The translations under genes and the position numbers were made by a program. A stretch of 64,000 nt of DNA from Anaerostipes sp. (GTDB taxonomy: Bacteria; Bacillota; Clostridia; Lachnospirales; Lachnospiraceae), in NCBI GenBank assembly GCA_028704435.1, contig JAQWFL010000007.1, forward strand, positions 43,194 through 107,193, written 5' to 3'. A model generated the notes under the pieces. It was not told the origin of the DNA. It made no database searches and saw only the letters and a program-made list of their open reading frames with translations. Below are positions 28,435 to 37,319 of the stretch, piece after piece; the stretch's first letter is position 1, and each line of letters starts with the position of its first letter.

Positions 28435-28462
28435 AGCTATTATGAAAATGTGAGGTAAACAG

Positions 28463-28645
28463 ATGGAATTATATGAATTTGCAAAGCAGTTTGATGTAAT
28501 TGTGATTTTTGCGGTGCTGTACGGATTTGGTATCGGCAGTTTGGTGTACTGGATCATGGAGTTCCTGCACTGGTGCTTTAAGAAGTGGAAGCAGCACAGG
28601 GATAAGAAAAAGGCTGCCGTCAAAGAAGAACAGAATAATCAGTAA
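28463..28645 (+). CDS. Small single-pass membrane protein
   Basis: 60 aa. One hydrophobic helix (about residues 12-35, VIVIFAVLYGFGIGSLVYWIM) and a strongly basic tail (KKWKQHRDKKKAA), so the C-terminus should face the cytoplasm. SD GAGGT lies upstream. It stands between the SSB-like and polymerase genes. Function unknown; a role in membrane attachment of replication or in exclusion is possible. Confidence 0.5.
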   Translation: MELYEFAKQFDVIVIFAVLYGFGIGSLVYWIMEFLHWCFKKWKQHRDKKKAAVKEEQNNQ

Positions 28646-28704
28646 ACAGCGGGCGGCGGAGGTGTATCCTTCGCTGCCTTGCTTATCGTAAGGATGGTGA
28701 CAAT

Positions 28705-30696
28705 ATGGGAAAAATCAATACGCTCTCCATAGATATTGAGAGCTACAGCGATGTGGATTTGCAGAAGTGCGGGGTCTATAAATATGCCCAATCCCCTAAC
28801 TTTGAAATCCTGCTGTTTGGTGTATCTGTAAACGGCGGTGAGGTCATGGTTTATGATCTGGCACAGGGCGAAGAATTGCCGATGGATATTATTATGGCAC
28901 TGACAGATGATAACGTGACAAAATGGGCATTCAATGCAGCTTTCGAGAGAGTCTGTCTTTCGATATGGCTGCAAAGGAACTATCCGCAGTGCTTTTGCAG
29001 TTACAGCATTCATGAGGACACGGTGGGAGATTACCTTGACCCAGCGGCATGGAAATGCTCCATGATATGGTCGGCATACATGGGACTGCCGTTATCCCTT
29101 GCCGGAGCCGGCACGGTGCTTGGACTGGAAGAACAGAAGCTGAAGGAAGGCAAAGACCTCATTCGATATTTCTGTGTTCCCTGCAAGCCAACCAAGGTCA
29201 ATGGCGGCAGGACACGCAATCTGCCGGAGCATGATATGGAAAAATGGAATCTGTTCAAGTTCTATAACAAGCGGGATGTTGAGGTGGAAATGTCCATACA
29301 GGACAGGCTGAAAAAATATCCTGTGCCGGATTTTGTGTGGGAGGAATACCACCTTGACCAAGAAATCAATGACAGAGGGATTGCTCTTGATATGGATGCG
29401 GTGGAGAATGCCATTGCTTTTGATGCGAAGTCCAAGGCAGAACTGGCAGAAAAAATGCAGGAACTGACTGACCTTGATAACCCTAACTCTGTGGTGCAGA
29501 TGAAGCAGTGGCTTGCAGATAACGGTCTGGAGATGGACAGTCTTGGCAAAAAGGAAGTAGCGCAGGCCGTCAAAACTGCCCCGAAGGAACTGGCGGAGGT
29601 TCTGCTCCTGCGGCAGCAGTTATCCAAGTCCTCTGTGAAAAAGTATCAGGCAATGCAGAATGCGGTCTGTGAGGATAGCAGAGCGAGAGGAATGTTTCAG
29701 TTTTACGGAGCTAATCGTTCCGGGCGATGGGCAGGCAGAATGATACAGCTGCAGAACCTTCCGCAGAATCATATGCCGGATTTGGAACAGGCTCGTGGTC
29801 TTGTGGAGTCAGGCAATTATGATGCGATGGAACTTTTGTATGACGATATCCCGGATACACTGTCGCAGCTCATCCGTACAGCCTTTGTGCCGAGAGCCGG
29901 AATGAAATTTGTGGTGGCAGACTTCTCTGCCATTGAAGCAAGAGTGCTTTCGTACCTTGCCAAGGAAAGCTGGCGAAATGAGGTCTTTCAGAATAATGGG
30001 GACATCTATTGTGCATCGGCATCTGCCATGTTTGGTGTTCCTGTGGAAAAGCATGGTGTCAACGGACATCTCCGCCAGAAGGGAAAAATCGCTGAATTGG
30101 CTCTTGGTTACGGCGGCTCGGTCGGTGCTTTAAAAGCAATGGGTGCTTTGGATATGGGACTTGAGGAGGAAGAACTCCAGCCGCTTGTGGATTCATGGAG
30201 AGCCGCTAATCCGAACATTGTGCGTTTCTGGTGGGACGTTGACCACTGTGTAAAGGATACGGTCAAAAACAGAGTAACCACGGAAACACATGGCATCCGC
30301 TTTTTCTACCAGAGCGGGATGCTGTTCATCCGGCTGCCAAGCGGCAGACGGCTTTCCTATGTGAAGCCACGCATAGGAGAGAATCGTTTCGGTGGAGAGG
30401 CTGTGACCTATGAAGGTGTAGGCGGCACGAAGAAATGGGAGCGTATCGAAAGCTACGGTCCCAAGTTCGTGGAAAATATCGTGCAGGCAATCAGCAGGGA
30501 TATTCTTGCCTATGCCATGCGTACCTTATCCCATTGCTTTATCTGCGGTCATGTTCATGATGAATTGATTATTGAGTGCAGCATGGGAGTTTCCCTTGAT
30601 GCGATTTGTGAGCAGATGGGCAGGACACCGCCTTGGATTTCCGGCTTGCTGCTCCGTGCGGATGGGTACGAATGCAGCTTCTATAAAAAAGATTAA
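28705..30696 (+). CDS. Phage DNA polymerase, family A
   Basis: 663 aa. The exonuclease domain begins with IDIESYSDVDL (DxE, Exo I, near residue 9). The polymerase domain shows motif A VVADFSAIEARVLSYLA near 403, motif B RQKGKIAELALGYGGSVGA near 428 (K and Y of the O helix), and motif C HVHDELIIE near 616 with the catalytic Asp. No 5'-3' exonuclease domain. It replicates the phage genome. SD AAGGATGG at a usable distance from ATG 28705. Confidence 0.92.
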   Translation: MGKINTLSIDIESYSDVDLQKCGVYKYAQSPNFEILLFGVSVNGGEVMVYDLAQGEELPMDIIMALTDDNVTKWAFNAAFERVCLSIWLQRNYPQCFCSYSIHEDTVGDYLDPAAWKCSMIWSAYMGLPLSLAGAGTVLGLEEQKLKEGKDLIRYFCVPCKPTKVNGGRTRNLPEHDMEKWNLFKFYNKRDVEVEMSIQDRLKKYPVPDFVWEEYHLDQEINDRGIALDMDAVENAIAFDAKSKAELAEKMQELTDLDNPNSVVQMKQWLADNGLEMDSLGKKEVAQAVKTAPKELAEVLLLRQQLSKSSVKKYQAMQNAVCEDSRARGMFQFYGANRSGRWAGRMIQLQNLPQNHMPDLEQARGLVESGNYDAMELLYDDIPDTLSQLIRTAFVPRAGMKFVVADFSAIEARVLSYLAKESWRNEVFQNNGDIYCASASAMFGVPVEKHGVNGHLRQKGKIAELALGYGGSVGALKAMGALDMGLEEEELQPLVDSWRAANPNIVRFWWDVDHCVKDTVKNRVTTETHGIRFFYQSGMLFIRLPSGRRLSYVKPRIGENRFGGEAVTYEGVGGTKKWERIESYGPKFVENIVQAISRDILAYAMRTLSHCFICGHVHDELIIECSMGVSLDAICEQMGRTPPWISGLLLRADGYECSFYKKD

Positions 30697-30702
30697 AAAT
30701 AT

Positions 30703-30764
30703 GGGGTTCGATTGATTCGGATTCTTCGCTTATAGGCAGAGGGATATATGTTCCTCTGCCTATA
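30703..30764 (+). promoter_or_regulatory. Leader element family 1, copy B
   Basis: GGTTCGAT at 30705-30712 and GCTTAT at 30728-30733, then a perfect 12-bp hairpin (30731-30742 with 30753-30764) followed by AATTTT and SD AAGGAGG for ATG 30786. Spacing between the boxes is identical to copies A and C. The hairpin could also end polymerase transcripts. Confidence 0.7.
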
Positions 30765-30785
30765 AATTTTAAGGAGGAATTCGTA

Positions 30786-31538
30786 ATGGACGAATTAATC
30801 AGAATCAATTTCGACAGTGATTGCCCTACTGTGAGTGGGAGAGAACTTCATGCTGCACTTGGTATTGAAACCAGATATAACGACTGGTTCAAGCGTATGT
30901 GCGATTATGGCTTTGATGAAGGGACAGACTTTTACTCTTTTTTGAGTAAAACCTCTGAGGGGGGCAGACCAGCTACGGATCATCAGCTGACCATTGATAT
31001 GGCAAAGCAGCTCTGTATGATTCAGCGTACTGAAATCGGCAGACAGTTCCGCCAATATTTCATTAAAGTTGAGGAATCATGGAACTCGCCGGAAGCGGTC
31101 ATGGCGAGAGCATTGCAGTTTGCCAATCAGCAGCTGGCACTTATGAAACATCAGAACGCAGAACTCTTGGATACCGTGGCGGTGCAGAATCAGCAGATTA
31201 CGGAGATGAAGCCGAAAGCCAGTTACTATGATGTGGTCTTAAACTGCAAAGACCTGGTTGCAATTTCTGTAATCGCCAAGGACTATGGTTGGAGTGCAAA
31301 CCGTATGAATCGCTACCTCAGTGAAAATGGTGTGCAGTACAAGCAGGGAAAAATCTGGCTGCTGTATCAGAAATATGCGGAAAAAGGATACACAAGCACC
31401 AAGACCTTCAGCACTCCCGGCAGTGATGGCGATCTTCATAATCATGTCCACACTTATTGGACACAGGCGGGAAGATTATTCATTTATGGAATGCTGAAAG
31501 CAGAGGGCATTGTTCCCTTGATGGAACAGGAGGTGTAA
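30786..31538 (+). CDS. Phage antirepressor (AntA/AntB + KilAC domains)
   Basis: 250 aa. Residues 1 to about 100 are an AntA/AntB antirepressor domain (VSGRELHAALGIETRYNDWF, TIDMAKQLCMIQRTEIGRQF). A short coiled coil follows (QQLALMKHQNAELLDTVAVQ). Residues about 140-250 are KilAC (ISVIAKDYGWSANRMNRYL, LFIYGMLKAEGIVP). Antirepressors free lytic promoters by binding the lysogenic repressor; the matching repressor is not in this window. Preceded by leader element copy B. Confidence 0.88.
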   Translation: MDELIRINFDSDCPTVSGRELHAALGIETRYNDWFKRMCDYGFDEGTDFYSFLSKTSEGGRPATDHQLTIDMAKQLCMIQRTEIGRQFRQYFIKVEESWNSPEAVMARALQFANQQLALMKHQNAELLDTVAVQNQQITEMKPKASYYDVVLNCKDLVAISVIAKDYGWSANRMNRYLSENGVQYKQGKIWLLYQKYAEKGYTSTKTFSTPGSDGDLHNHVHTYWTQAGRLFIYGMLKAEGIVPLMEQEV

Positions 31539-31542
31539 GCGG

Positions 31543-31983
31543 ATGGGTATTGATAAGTTCAACTCTGAAGGGTACTATGACCCGACTACTTATACGGCAC
31601 TTACCAATATCCATCGTGACGAAATGGCAGCTGAGAGAAGGGCTGCCTATCGTCCGTTGGTATATATTTGCAGTCCGTATGCCGGGGATATCTCTAAAAA
31701 TGTGGAAAATGCAAGGAAGTACAGCCGCTTTGCGTTTGAACAGAATACCATTCCCCTTGCTGCCCATTTGCTCTTTCCACAGTTTATGGATGATGAAGAT
31801 CCGGCAGAGCGTGAAGCTGCAATGCATTTTAACTATGTGCTGCTTGGCAAATGTGAGGAATTGTGGGTGTTCGGTGATAACGTTTCTCAAGGTATGACAC
31901 ATGAGATTAGTATTGCAAAGAAACGCAGGCAGAAAATCAGATACTTTTCGGAAGATTGTAAGGAGGTCAATAAAGATGCGTGA
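31543..31983 (+). CDS. DUF4406/DUF7768-like nucleoside deoxyribosyltransferase-fold protein
   Basis: 146 aa. VYICSPYAGDISKNVENARK is the nucleotide-binding start of this group, with LLFPQFMDDED and ELWVFGDNVSQGMTHEISIA (catalytic-type Glu in MTHEI) after it. The fold is that of nucleoside 2-deoxyribosyltransferases; phage members may salvage or modify nucleotides. It starts 4 bp after the antirepressor stop and overlaps the next gene by 8 bp. Confidence 0.7.
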   Translation: MGIDKFNSEGYYDPTTYTALTNIHRDEMAAERRAAYRPLVYICSPYAGDISKNVENARKYSRFAFEQNTIPLAAHLLFPQFMDDEDPAEREAAMHFNYVLLGKCEELWVFGDNVSQGMTHEISIAKKRRQKIRYFSEDCKEVNKDA

Positions 31984-34327
31984 TTTGAATATTGCCTATG
32001 GCAACAGCAGGACGGCAAAGCAGTGGAGCAATAAGACCATCCGCTTTTCCGACTTGAAGGAACGTCTGAAAACAACCATTAGAACCTCGGAATCAGCGGA
32101 GGAATATGCCAAGTTTACCAAGGCACAGCGTGATGCCGTGAAAGACCACGGTGGATTTGTTGCCGGGGTGCTGAAGGGCGGCAGACGAAAGATTGATACC
32201 GTGGAATCCCGTTCTATGGTGGCACTGGATGGAGACAGACTCGATGCGGAGTTTCTGAAAGATTATGAGAAGAACGCACCCTATACATCTGTCCTTTATA
32301 CTACCCACAGCCATACGGATGAAAATCCGAGGGTACGTCTGGTATTCCCGCTTACAAGGAATGTGACCTCCGAGGAATATGTGGCGGTGGCAAGATATCT
32401 GGCACAGGCACTGGGCATGGATTATTTTGATGAATGCTCCTATCAGCCGAATCAGCTGATGTACTGGCCAAGCACTCCGTCCAATGGTGTATTCGTGTAT
32501 AAGGAAATCGAAAAGGACTGGCTTGACCCGGATGAGATTTTATCGGCACACCCGGAATGGACAGACCCTACCAGACTTCCGACTTCATCGAGGGAGAGCA
32601 AGGCAAACACAGCCAGCTTCAAAAAAGTGCAGGATCCGCTTGGAAAAGAAGGTGTAGTCGGTCTTTTCAACAGGGTCTTCTTCCCTGTTAACCTTGCTAT
32701 TGATGAGTTCCTGTCAGATATTTATGAGCCGACCGACAGTGACAGCCGTTATCACTTGATTGAGTCAAGCAGTATGGCGGGCGTGGAAATTAAGGAAAAC
32801 GGAAAGTTCGTCTATAGCCACCATGCCAAAGACCCTGCTTACTTAAAGCTGTGCAATGCCTTTGATATTGTCCGTATCCATAAATTTGGTGATGACGATG
32901 ACAAGTCCTACAAAAATATGTGTGAGTTTGCAATGAAGCAGGAAAAGGTAAAAGTCCGTGCTTTGGATGAAAGGCAGTCACAGATTGACGAGGATTTCTC
33001 TGATGCAGATGAATGGAGATCAAAGCTACGCTATATGCCGAGGAGCAAATGCCTGGAAAACAGCGTGTGGAACCTGATGCTGATTTTAAACAATGACCCT
33101 GACTTTTCCAATATCGCTTTCAATGAGATGGCAGGCAGAATTGAAATCACAGGTGCTGTGCCGTGGGATCGTCCTATGGATAACAGGTTCTGGCGGGATG
33201 CAGATACGGCGCAGATGAAAGCACTGATTGATATCAAGTATCAGTCATTTTCCAGCCGAAACCATGATGTAGCGTTCACAAAAACTGTAGAGGACAGGCA
33301 TTTTCATCCGGCAAGGGAGTATTTTGAAAGTCTGCCGGAATGGGATCGGGTGCCAAGAGTGGAGTCCCTGCTGATTGATTATTTCGGTGCAGAGGATAAT
33401 TCCTACACGAAAGCAGTTATGAGAAAAACGCTGATTGCAGCTGTGGCAAGAACCTATCATCCGGGAGTGAAGTTCGACAGTGCTTTGATTTTAGTCGGAA
33501 CGCAGGGCATCGGCAAGTCTACCTTCTTTTCCAAACTGGCAGGCAGCTGGTTCTCCGACAGCCTGACTCTTACGGATATGAAGGATAAAGCTGGTGCGGA
33601 AAAACTGCAGGGTTTTTTGATCCTGGAGCTGGGAGAAATGGCAGGAATGAAAAAGGTGGATATTGAAACCATCAAATCCTTTCTAAGCCGTACCGATGAC
33701 ATTTATCGCCCATCCTATGGCAGAGTGGTGGAAAGCCATCCAAGGCAGTGTATCGTGGTTGGCTCTACCAATGCGGAGAATGGATTCCTCCGTGATATTA
33801 CGGGCAACCGCCGCTTTTGGCCTGTGAATGTATGCGGTGATTCTGTAAAGAAATCGTGGCAGCTGACAGCCGATGAGGTATCGCAAATATGGGCGGAAGC
33901 ACTGTATCTGTATAGGCAGGGCGAGAACCTGTTCCTTGAGGGCAAGGAAGCCGTCATTGCAGAGGAACAGCAGAAGCAGGCAATGGAAACAGATGAAAGA
34001 CAGGGATTGGTGGAGAATTTTCTAAACACACTGCTCCCAGATAACTGGGAAGCCATGAGTCTTTTTGAACGAAAGAACTTTTTGAGCGGCGATAACTTTG
34101 GTGGGACGAAAACAGGCACTGTGGAAAGAACGCAGGTAAGCAATGCGGAAATCTGGTGCGAATGCTTCGGCAACAGTCTGTCTGCCATCAAGGCTTCCGA
34201 CTCCTATGCGATAGCGGCAATTATGATGAAGATCGAGGGATGGGAAAAAAGCGGCAAACGAAAAAAGATACCGCTGTATGGTCAGCAGAGAATGTATGAG
34301 AAGTTGTCACAGCCACAAAATGGCTAA
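31976..34327 (+). CDS. VapE-type phage primase/helicase
   Basis: 783 aa from ATG 31976 (SD AAGGAGG; an in-frame start at 31901 lies in the previous gene). Residues about 60-200 look like a primase-polymerase-type domain (SRSMVALDGDRLD, TTHSHTDENPRVRLVFPL). The virulence-associated E helicase domain follows, with Walker A VGTQGIGKSTFFSKL near 508, acidic LILELGEM, and FLRDITGNRRFWPV. Drives phage replication together with the polymerase. Followed by a 157-bp spacer holding a long inverted repeat. Confidence 0.85.
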   Translation: MRDLNIAYGNSRTAKQWSNKTIRFSDLKERLKTTIRTSESAEEYAKFTKAQRDAVKDHGGFVAGVLKGGRRKIDTVESRSMVALDGDRLDAEFLKDYEKNAPYTSVLYTTHSHTDENPRVRLVFPLTRNVTSEEYVAVARYLAQALGMDYFDECSYQPNQLMYWPSTPSNGVFVYKEIEKDWLDPDEILSAHPEWTDPTRLPTSSRESKANTASFKKVQDPLGKEGVVGLFNRVFFPVNLAIDEFLSDIYEPTDSDSRYHLIESSSMAGVEIKENGKFVYSHHAKDPAYLKLCNAFDIVRIHKFGDDDDKSYKNMCEFAMKQEKVKVRALDERQSQIDEDFSDADEWRSKLRYMPRSKCLENSVWNLMLILNNDPDFSNIAFNEMAGRIEITGAVPWDRPMDNRFWRDADTAQMKALIDIKYQSFSSRNHDVAFTKTVEDRHFHPAREYFESLPEWDRVPRVESLLIDYFGAEDNSYTKAVMRKTLIAAVARTYHPGVKFDSALILVGTQGIGKSTFFSKLAGSWFSDSLTLTDMKDKAGAEKLQGFLILELGEMAGMKKVDIETIKSFLSRTDDIYRPSYGRVVESHPRQCIVVGSTNAENGFLRDITGNRRFWPVNVCGDSVKKSWQLTADEVSQIWAEALYLYRQGENLFLEGKEAVIAEEQQKQAMETDERQGLVENFLNTLLPDNWEAMSLFERKNFLSGDNFGGTKTGTVERTQVSNAEIWCECFGNSLSAIKASDSYAIAAIMMKIEGWEKSGKRKKIPLYGQQRMYEKLSQPQNG

Positions 34328-34350
34328 AACAAAGGCTTTTTTGACCTCTT

Positions 34351-34468
34351 ATGACAAGTATGACAACTACTATATATAGATTAAAATATATGAAATATGG
34401 ATATGGGTGTATGTTTATACCCGCGTAAGGATTATATAGGAAATGCTGTCATACTTGTCATGTTGTCA
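34351..34468. repeat. 15-bp inverted repeat built of TGACA boxes
   Basis: ATGACAAGTATGACA (34351-34365) and its exact complement TGTCATACTTGTCAT (34447-34461) flank an AT-rich 81-bp spacer. A further TGTCA follows at 34464-34468. Each arm holds two TGACA boxes 9 bp apart. It sits directly before the VRR-NUC ribosome site and looks like a regulator binding array. Confidence 0.75.
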
Positions 34469-34484
34469 TTTTTCAGGAGGAAAC

Positions 34485-34772
34485 ATGAGAGAAAAAATCA
34501 TAGAACAAAAACTTGTAACGGCAGTAAAAAAGCATGGCGGGATATGTCCGAAGTTCACTTCTCCCGGCTACGATGGTATGCCGGATCGTTTGCTGCTTCT
34601 TCCATATGGCAGGTTCGCCTTTGTGGAAGTAAAAGCACCGGGAGAAAAACCAAGACCGCTACAGCTGGCAAGGCATAGATTACTGAGCCGTCTGGGATTT
34701 CAAGTGTATGTCCTTGACCGTGAGGAGCAGATTGAAACAATCATTCAGGAGATTGGAGGTGATGCCGAATGA
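34485..34772 (+). CDS. VRR-NUC domain nuclease
   Basis: 95 aa from ATG 34485 (SD AGGAGG). The whole protein is one VRR-NUC fold: EQKLVTAVKKHGG, then SPGYDGMPDRLLLLPYGRFAFVEVKAPG, which holds the D...ExK catalytic residues of the PD-(D/E)XK superfamily. Stand-alone phage VRR-NUC proteins cut branched DNA and usually lie next to an SNF2 helicase gene, as here; the stop overlaps the helicase start (ATGA). Confidence 0.85.
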   Translation: MREKIIEQKLVTAVKKHGGICPKFTSPGYDGMPDRLLLLPYGRFAFVEVKAPGEKPRPLQLARHRLLSRLGFQVYVLDREEQIETIIQEIGGDAE

Positions 34773-36118
34773 AGTTCATACCACATGATTATCAAAAATA
34801 TGCAGTCGAATATATCGAAAGCCATCCGATTGCAGCAGTCCTGCTGGATATGGGCTTAGGCTGAGGAAAGACAGTGATTACCCTTACAGCGATAAACAAT
34901 CTATTGTTTGACAGTTTTGATGTGCATAAGATTTTGGTAATAGGACCTTTACGAATAACAAAAATTCAATGGTCTGCTGAAATTGAAAAATGGGAGCATC
35001 TGCACTTATTGCAGTATTCGGTGGCAGTGGGTTCTGAGTCGGAACGGCTGGTGGCACTGAAAGCACAGGCAGATATCTACATCATCAACCGTGAGAACGT
35101 GCAGTGGCTGATTGAGAAAAGCGGCATCCCCTTTGATTTTGACATGGTGGTTGTGGATGAGCTTTCCTCCTTCAAAAATTACCAGTCCAAGCGGTTCAAG
35201 GCATTGATGAAAGCAAGACCGAAGGTAAAGAGGATGGTGGGTCTGACAGGCACTCCATCCAGCAACGGTCTGATGGATTTATTCGCGGAGTTCAAACTGC
35301 TGGATATGGGTGCAAGACTTGGCAGGTTCATCGGTCAGTACCGAACCGCTTACTTCTCCCCGGATAAGAGGAATGGTCAGATTATCTACAGCTACAAACC
35401 TCTGCAGGGTGCCGAACAGCAGATTTATGATAAGATTTCGGACATTACGATTTCCATGAAATCCACTGACCATCTGAAAATGCCGGAACTGATCAGCACC
35501 CAGCTGGAGGTGGAATTGTCGGAATCGGAAAAGAAGAAATATGAAGAACTGAAAAAAGACCTCATCCTTCAGCTGCCGGATGGAGAGATAACAGCTGCCA
35601 ATGCCGCATCGCTGACAGGAAAATTGTCCCAGATGGCAAACGGAGCAGTCTATTCCGATGAGGAGAGTGTTTTGGAGATACACCAAAGAAAGCTGGATGC
35701 ACTGGAGGATATCATCAAATCGGCAAACGGCAAGCCTGTCCTTGTGGCATATTGGTTCCGTCACGATTTGGAGCGTATCAGAAAACGCTTTGATGTGAGA
35801 GAAATCAAGACCGCAAAGGATATAGCCGACTGGAATCATGGCAGTATCCCGGTTGCCGTGATACATCCGGCATCGGCAGGTCATGGCCTGAACCTGCAGC
35901 AGGGCGGTTCTGCCTTAGTGTGGTTCGGAATCACATGGTCGCTGGAATTATATCAGCAGACCAATGCCAGACTTTGGCGGCAGGGTCAGTCGGCAGAAAC
36001 GGTGGTCATTACCCACATCATAACAAAAGGCACCATTGACGAGCGAATCATCAAGGCACTGAAAACCAAGGATACTTCCCAGTCCGCCTTGATTGATGCC
36101 GTAAAAGCCAATCTATGA
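34769..36118 (+). pseudogene. Phage SNF2-type helicase interrupted by TGA in the P loop
   Basis: Reading from ATG 34769 gives MKFIPHDYQKYAVEYIESHP and then LLDMGLG, followed by TGA (34862-34864) and GKTVITLTAI. Removing six bases (34859-34864, a near copy of the six before) restores the normal DMGLGKT. Beyond the stop the frame is open to 36118 and complete: VVVDELSSFKN (motif II), LTGTPSSNGLMDL (motif III), and QTNARLWRQGQS (motif VI). A GTG at 34874 is the first possible restart but would lack the ATP-binding loop. Read as a broken or readthrough-dependent gene. Normally works with VRR-NUC in phage DNA processing. Confidence 0.8.
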
Positions 36119-36185
36119 AAATCAGAGTCAACCTATGACAATCCAAGCCAATCCGAGTGGAATACAAAATTTCGGAGGTAAGGAT

Positions 36186-36641
36186 ATGAGCATTATTTGG
36201 AAGTATTTAGACAAGCGTTCTGCGGCGGTGGATGCCTTGAAGGATTATGACAGCATGGCATTTATCATTGCGAATACCAGCAGTGAAATCAAAAATACCC
36301 GTGATAAGATGAGCGGTGTCCGAAGTCCCCAGTTTGACGGGATGCCGAGGACACACAATCCGCAGGCAGGAGAAGAACGCATCTTAAAGGGCATCGAGGA
36401 GATTGACATCCTGCAGGAGCGTTACCGACAGGCAGTAGAGTATATGGATTGGTTCAAGCCAGCGTGGGAACAGCTGAGTTCCGAGGAGCGTTATGTGCTG
36501 GAAACCTTCTATCGTGATGAGGGTGGTCAGACAGGAGCCGTTTACGAAATCTGCGACCACTTCCACATCGAGCGTTCCTCTGCCTACAACAGAAAGAACC
36601 GTGCATTGGCAAAGCTGGCGGTTCTGCTGTACGGCAAGTGA
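36186..36641 (+). CDS. DUF1492/ArpU-like sigma-region-4 phage regulator
   Basis: 151 aa from ATG 36186 (SD CGGAGGTAAGG; ATG 36135 in frame has no SD). The C-terminus LSSEERYVLETFYRDEGGQTGAV.. ICDHFHIERSSAYNRKNRAL is a sigma-region-4-like helix-turn-helix as in DUF1492, RinA and ArpU late regulators. The N-terminal half is helical (KNTRDKMSGVRS). It is the last gene before the tandem promoter-like repeat that leads into the late operon, so control of late transcription is the natural guess. Confidence 0.72.
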   Translation: MSIIWKYLDKRSAAVDALKDYDSMAFIIANTSSEIKNTRDKMSGVRSPQFDGMPRTHNPQAGEERILKGIEEIDILQERYRQAVEYMDWFKPAWEQLSSEERYVLETFYRDEGGQTGAVYEICDHFHIERSSAYNRKNRALAKLAVLLYGK

Positions 36642-36796
36642 TGAGTAATACCGTGGACGCTTTTTACGGTGGAGCCAGTTATAATGATAGTATGAAAAAC
36701 TGCAAAGGGAGCAGCACCTGTGAGTAATATCGCGGACGCATTCCCCGGCAGGACGTGTTATACTTATAGCATGAAAGACTGTAAACAGAGAGCCTT
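36642..36796 (+). promoter_or_regulatory. Tandem 79-bp repeat with -10 boxes, likely late promoters
   Basis: The unit beginning TGAGTAATA occurs at 36642 and again at 36721, exactly 79 bp apart. Conserved blocks are AGTAATAYCGYGGACGC, GTTATA and ATGAAARACTG. A -10-like box is present in each (TATAAT 36680-36685, TATACT 36759-36764), but no normal -35 lies 17 bp upstream; the conserved GGACGC lies about 20 bp away. This suits promoters that need an activator. Confidence 0.7.
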
Positions 36797-36825
36797 GTGG
36801 GTCACACCGACCTGCAGGGCTTTTC
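36791..36825 (+). terminator. Terminator-like hairpin in the late leader
   Basis: AGCCTTGTGGGTC (36791-36803) pairs with GACCTGCAGGGCT (36809-36821) including three wobble pairs, loop ACACC, then TTTTCTT. It lies between the tandem promoters and the HNH gene, so late transcripts would have to read through it. Confidence 0.55.
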
Positions 36826-36850
36826 TTATGCCCCAAAGGAGGTGAGCCAA

Positions 36851-37210
36851 GTGCCAAGGAAACCATTACAGCCGTGTGCCTACCCCGGATGTCCGAGGTT
36901 ATGTGAGGGCAGATACTGCGAGGAACACAGGAAGGTGGAAGCCAAACGCTACGAGACGTACAGCCGTGACCCGTCAGTACGCCGCAAGTATGGCAGAGCG
37001 TGGAAACGCATCCGTGACAGCTATGTCAGGGAACATCCTTTCTGTGAACAATGCTTTGAGCGTGGGATATTAGTTCCCGTGGATGAGGTGCATCACAAGG
37101 TGCCTGTATCTAAGGGAGGAACACACGAGCGAAGCAATCTGATGAGCCTTTGCCGTTCCTGTCATAACAAAATCCATGCAGAGCTGGGTGACAGAAACGC
37201 ACGGAACTGA
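36851..37210 (+). CDS. Phage HNH endonuclease
   Basis: 119 aa from GTG 36851, chosen for the strong SD AAAGGAGGTGAG; the earlier in-frame ATG 36797 overlaps the hairpin. CAYPGCPRLCEGRYCEEH is an N-terminal zinc-binding part. The HNH core is FCEQCFERG.. DEVHHKVPVSKGGTHERSNLMSLCRSCHNKIH, with HH, N and H residues and zinc cysteines. HNH proteins beside terminase genes of HK97-type phages assist cos cleavage. First gene of the late region. Confidence 0.88.
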   Translation: MPRKPLQPCAYPGCPRLCEGRYCEEHRKVEAKRYETYSRDPSVRRKYGRAWKRIRDSYVREHPFCEQCFERGILVPVDEVHHKVPVSKGGTHERSNLMSLCRSCHNKIHAELGDRNARN

Positions 37211-37211
37211 T

Positions 37212-37266
37212 CGGGAGGGGCGGTCGCAATCTTCACGGGTTCAATACCGGGAAAACGGCGCCCCCC
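37212..37266. other. Candidate cos site
   Basis: Between the HNH and small terminase genes: GGGAGGGGCGGTCGC, then CACGGGTTC / ACCGGG, then ACGGCGCCCCCC. The GGGGCG and CGCCCC blocks are mirror-related. Position and G/C-run composition fit cos sites of cohesive-end siphoviruses; the ends cannot be fixed by eye. Confidence 0.45.
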
Positions 37267-37319
37267 TTCGTGCAGAGAAAGGGCGATTTCAAAAGGGTAA
37301 TAAAGGAAGGTGAGAAAAA

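Noticed and set aside
34862..34864. TGA as selenocysteine codon in the helicase
   Set aside because: The codon is inside a P loop where no selenocysteine is known, no SECIS-like hairpin is evident just after it, and a six-base near-duplication explains it.
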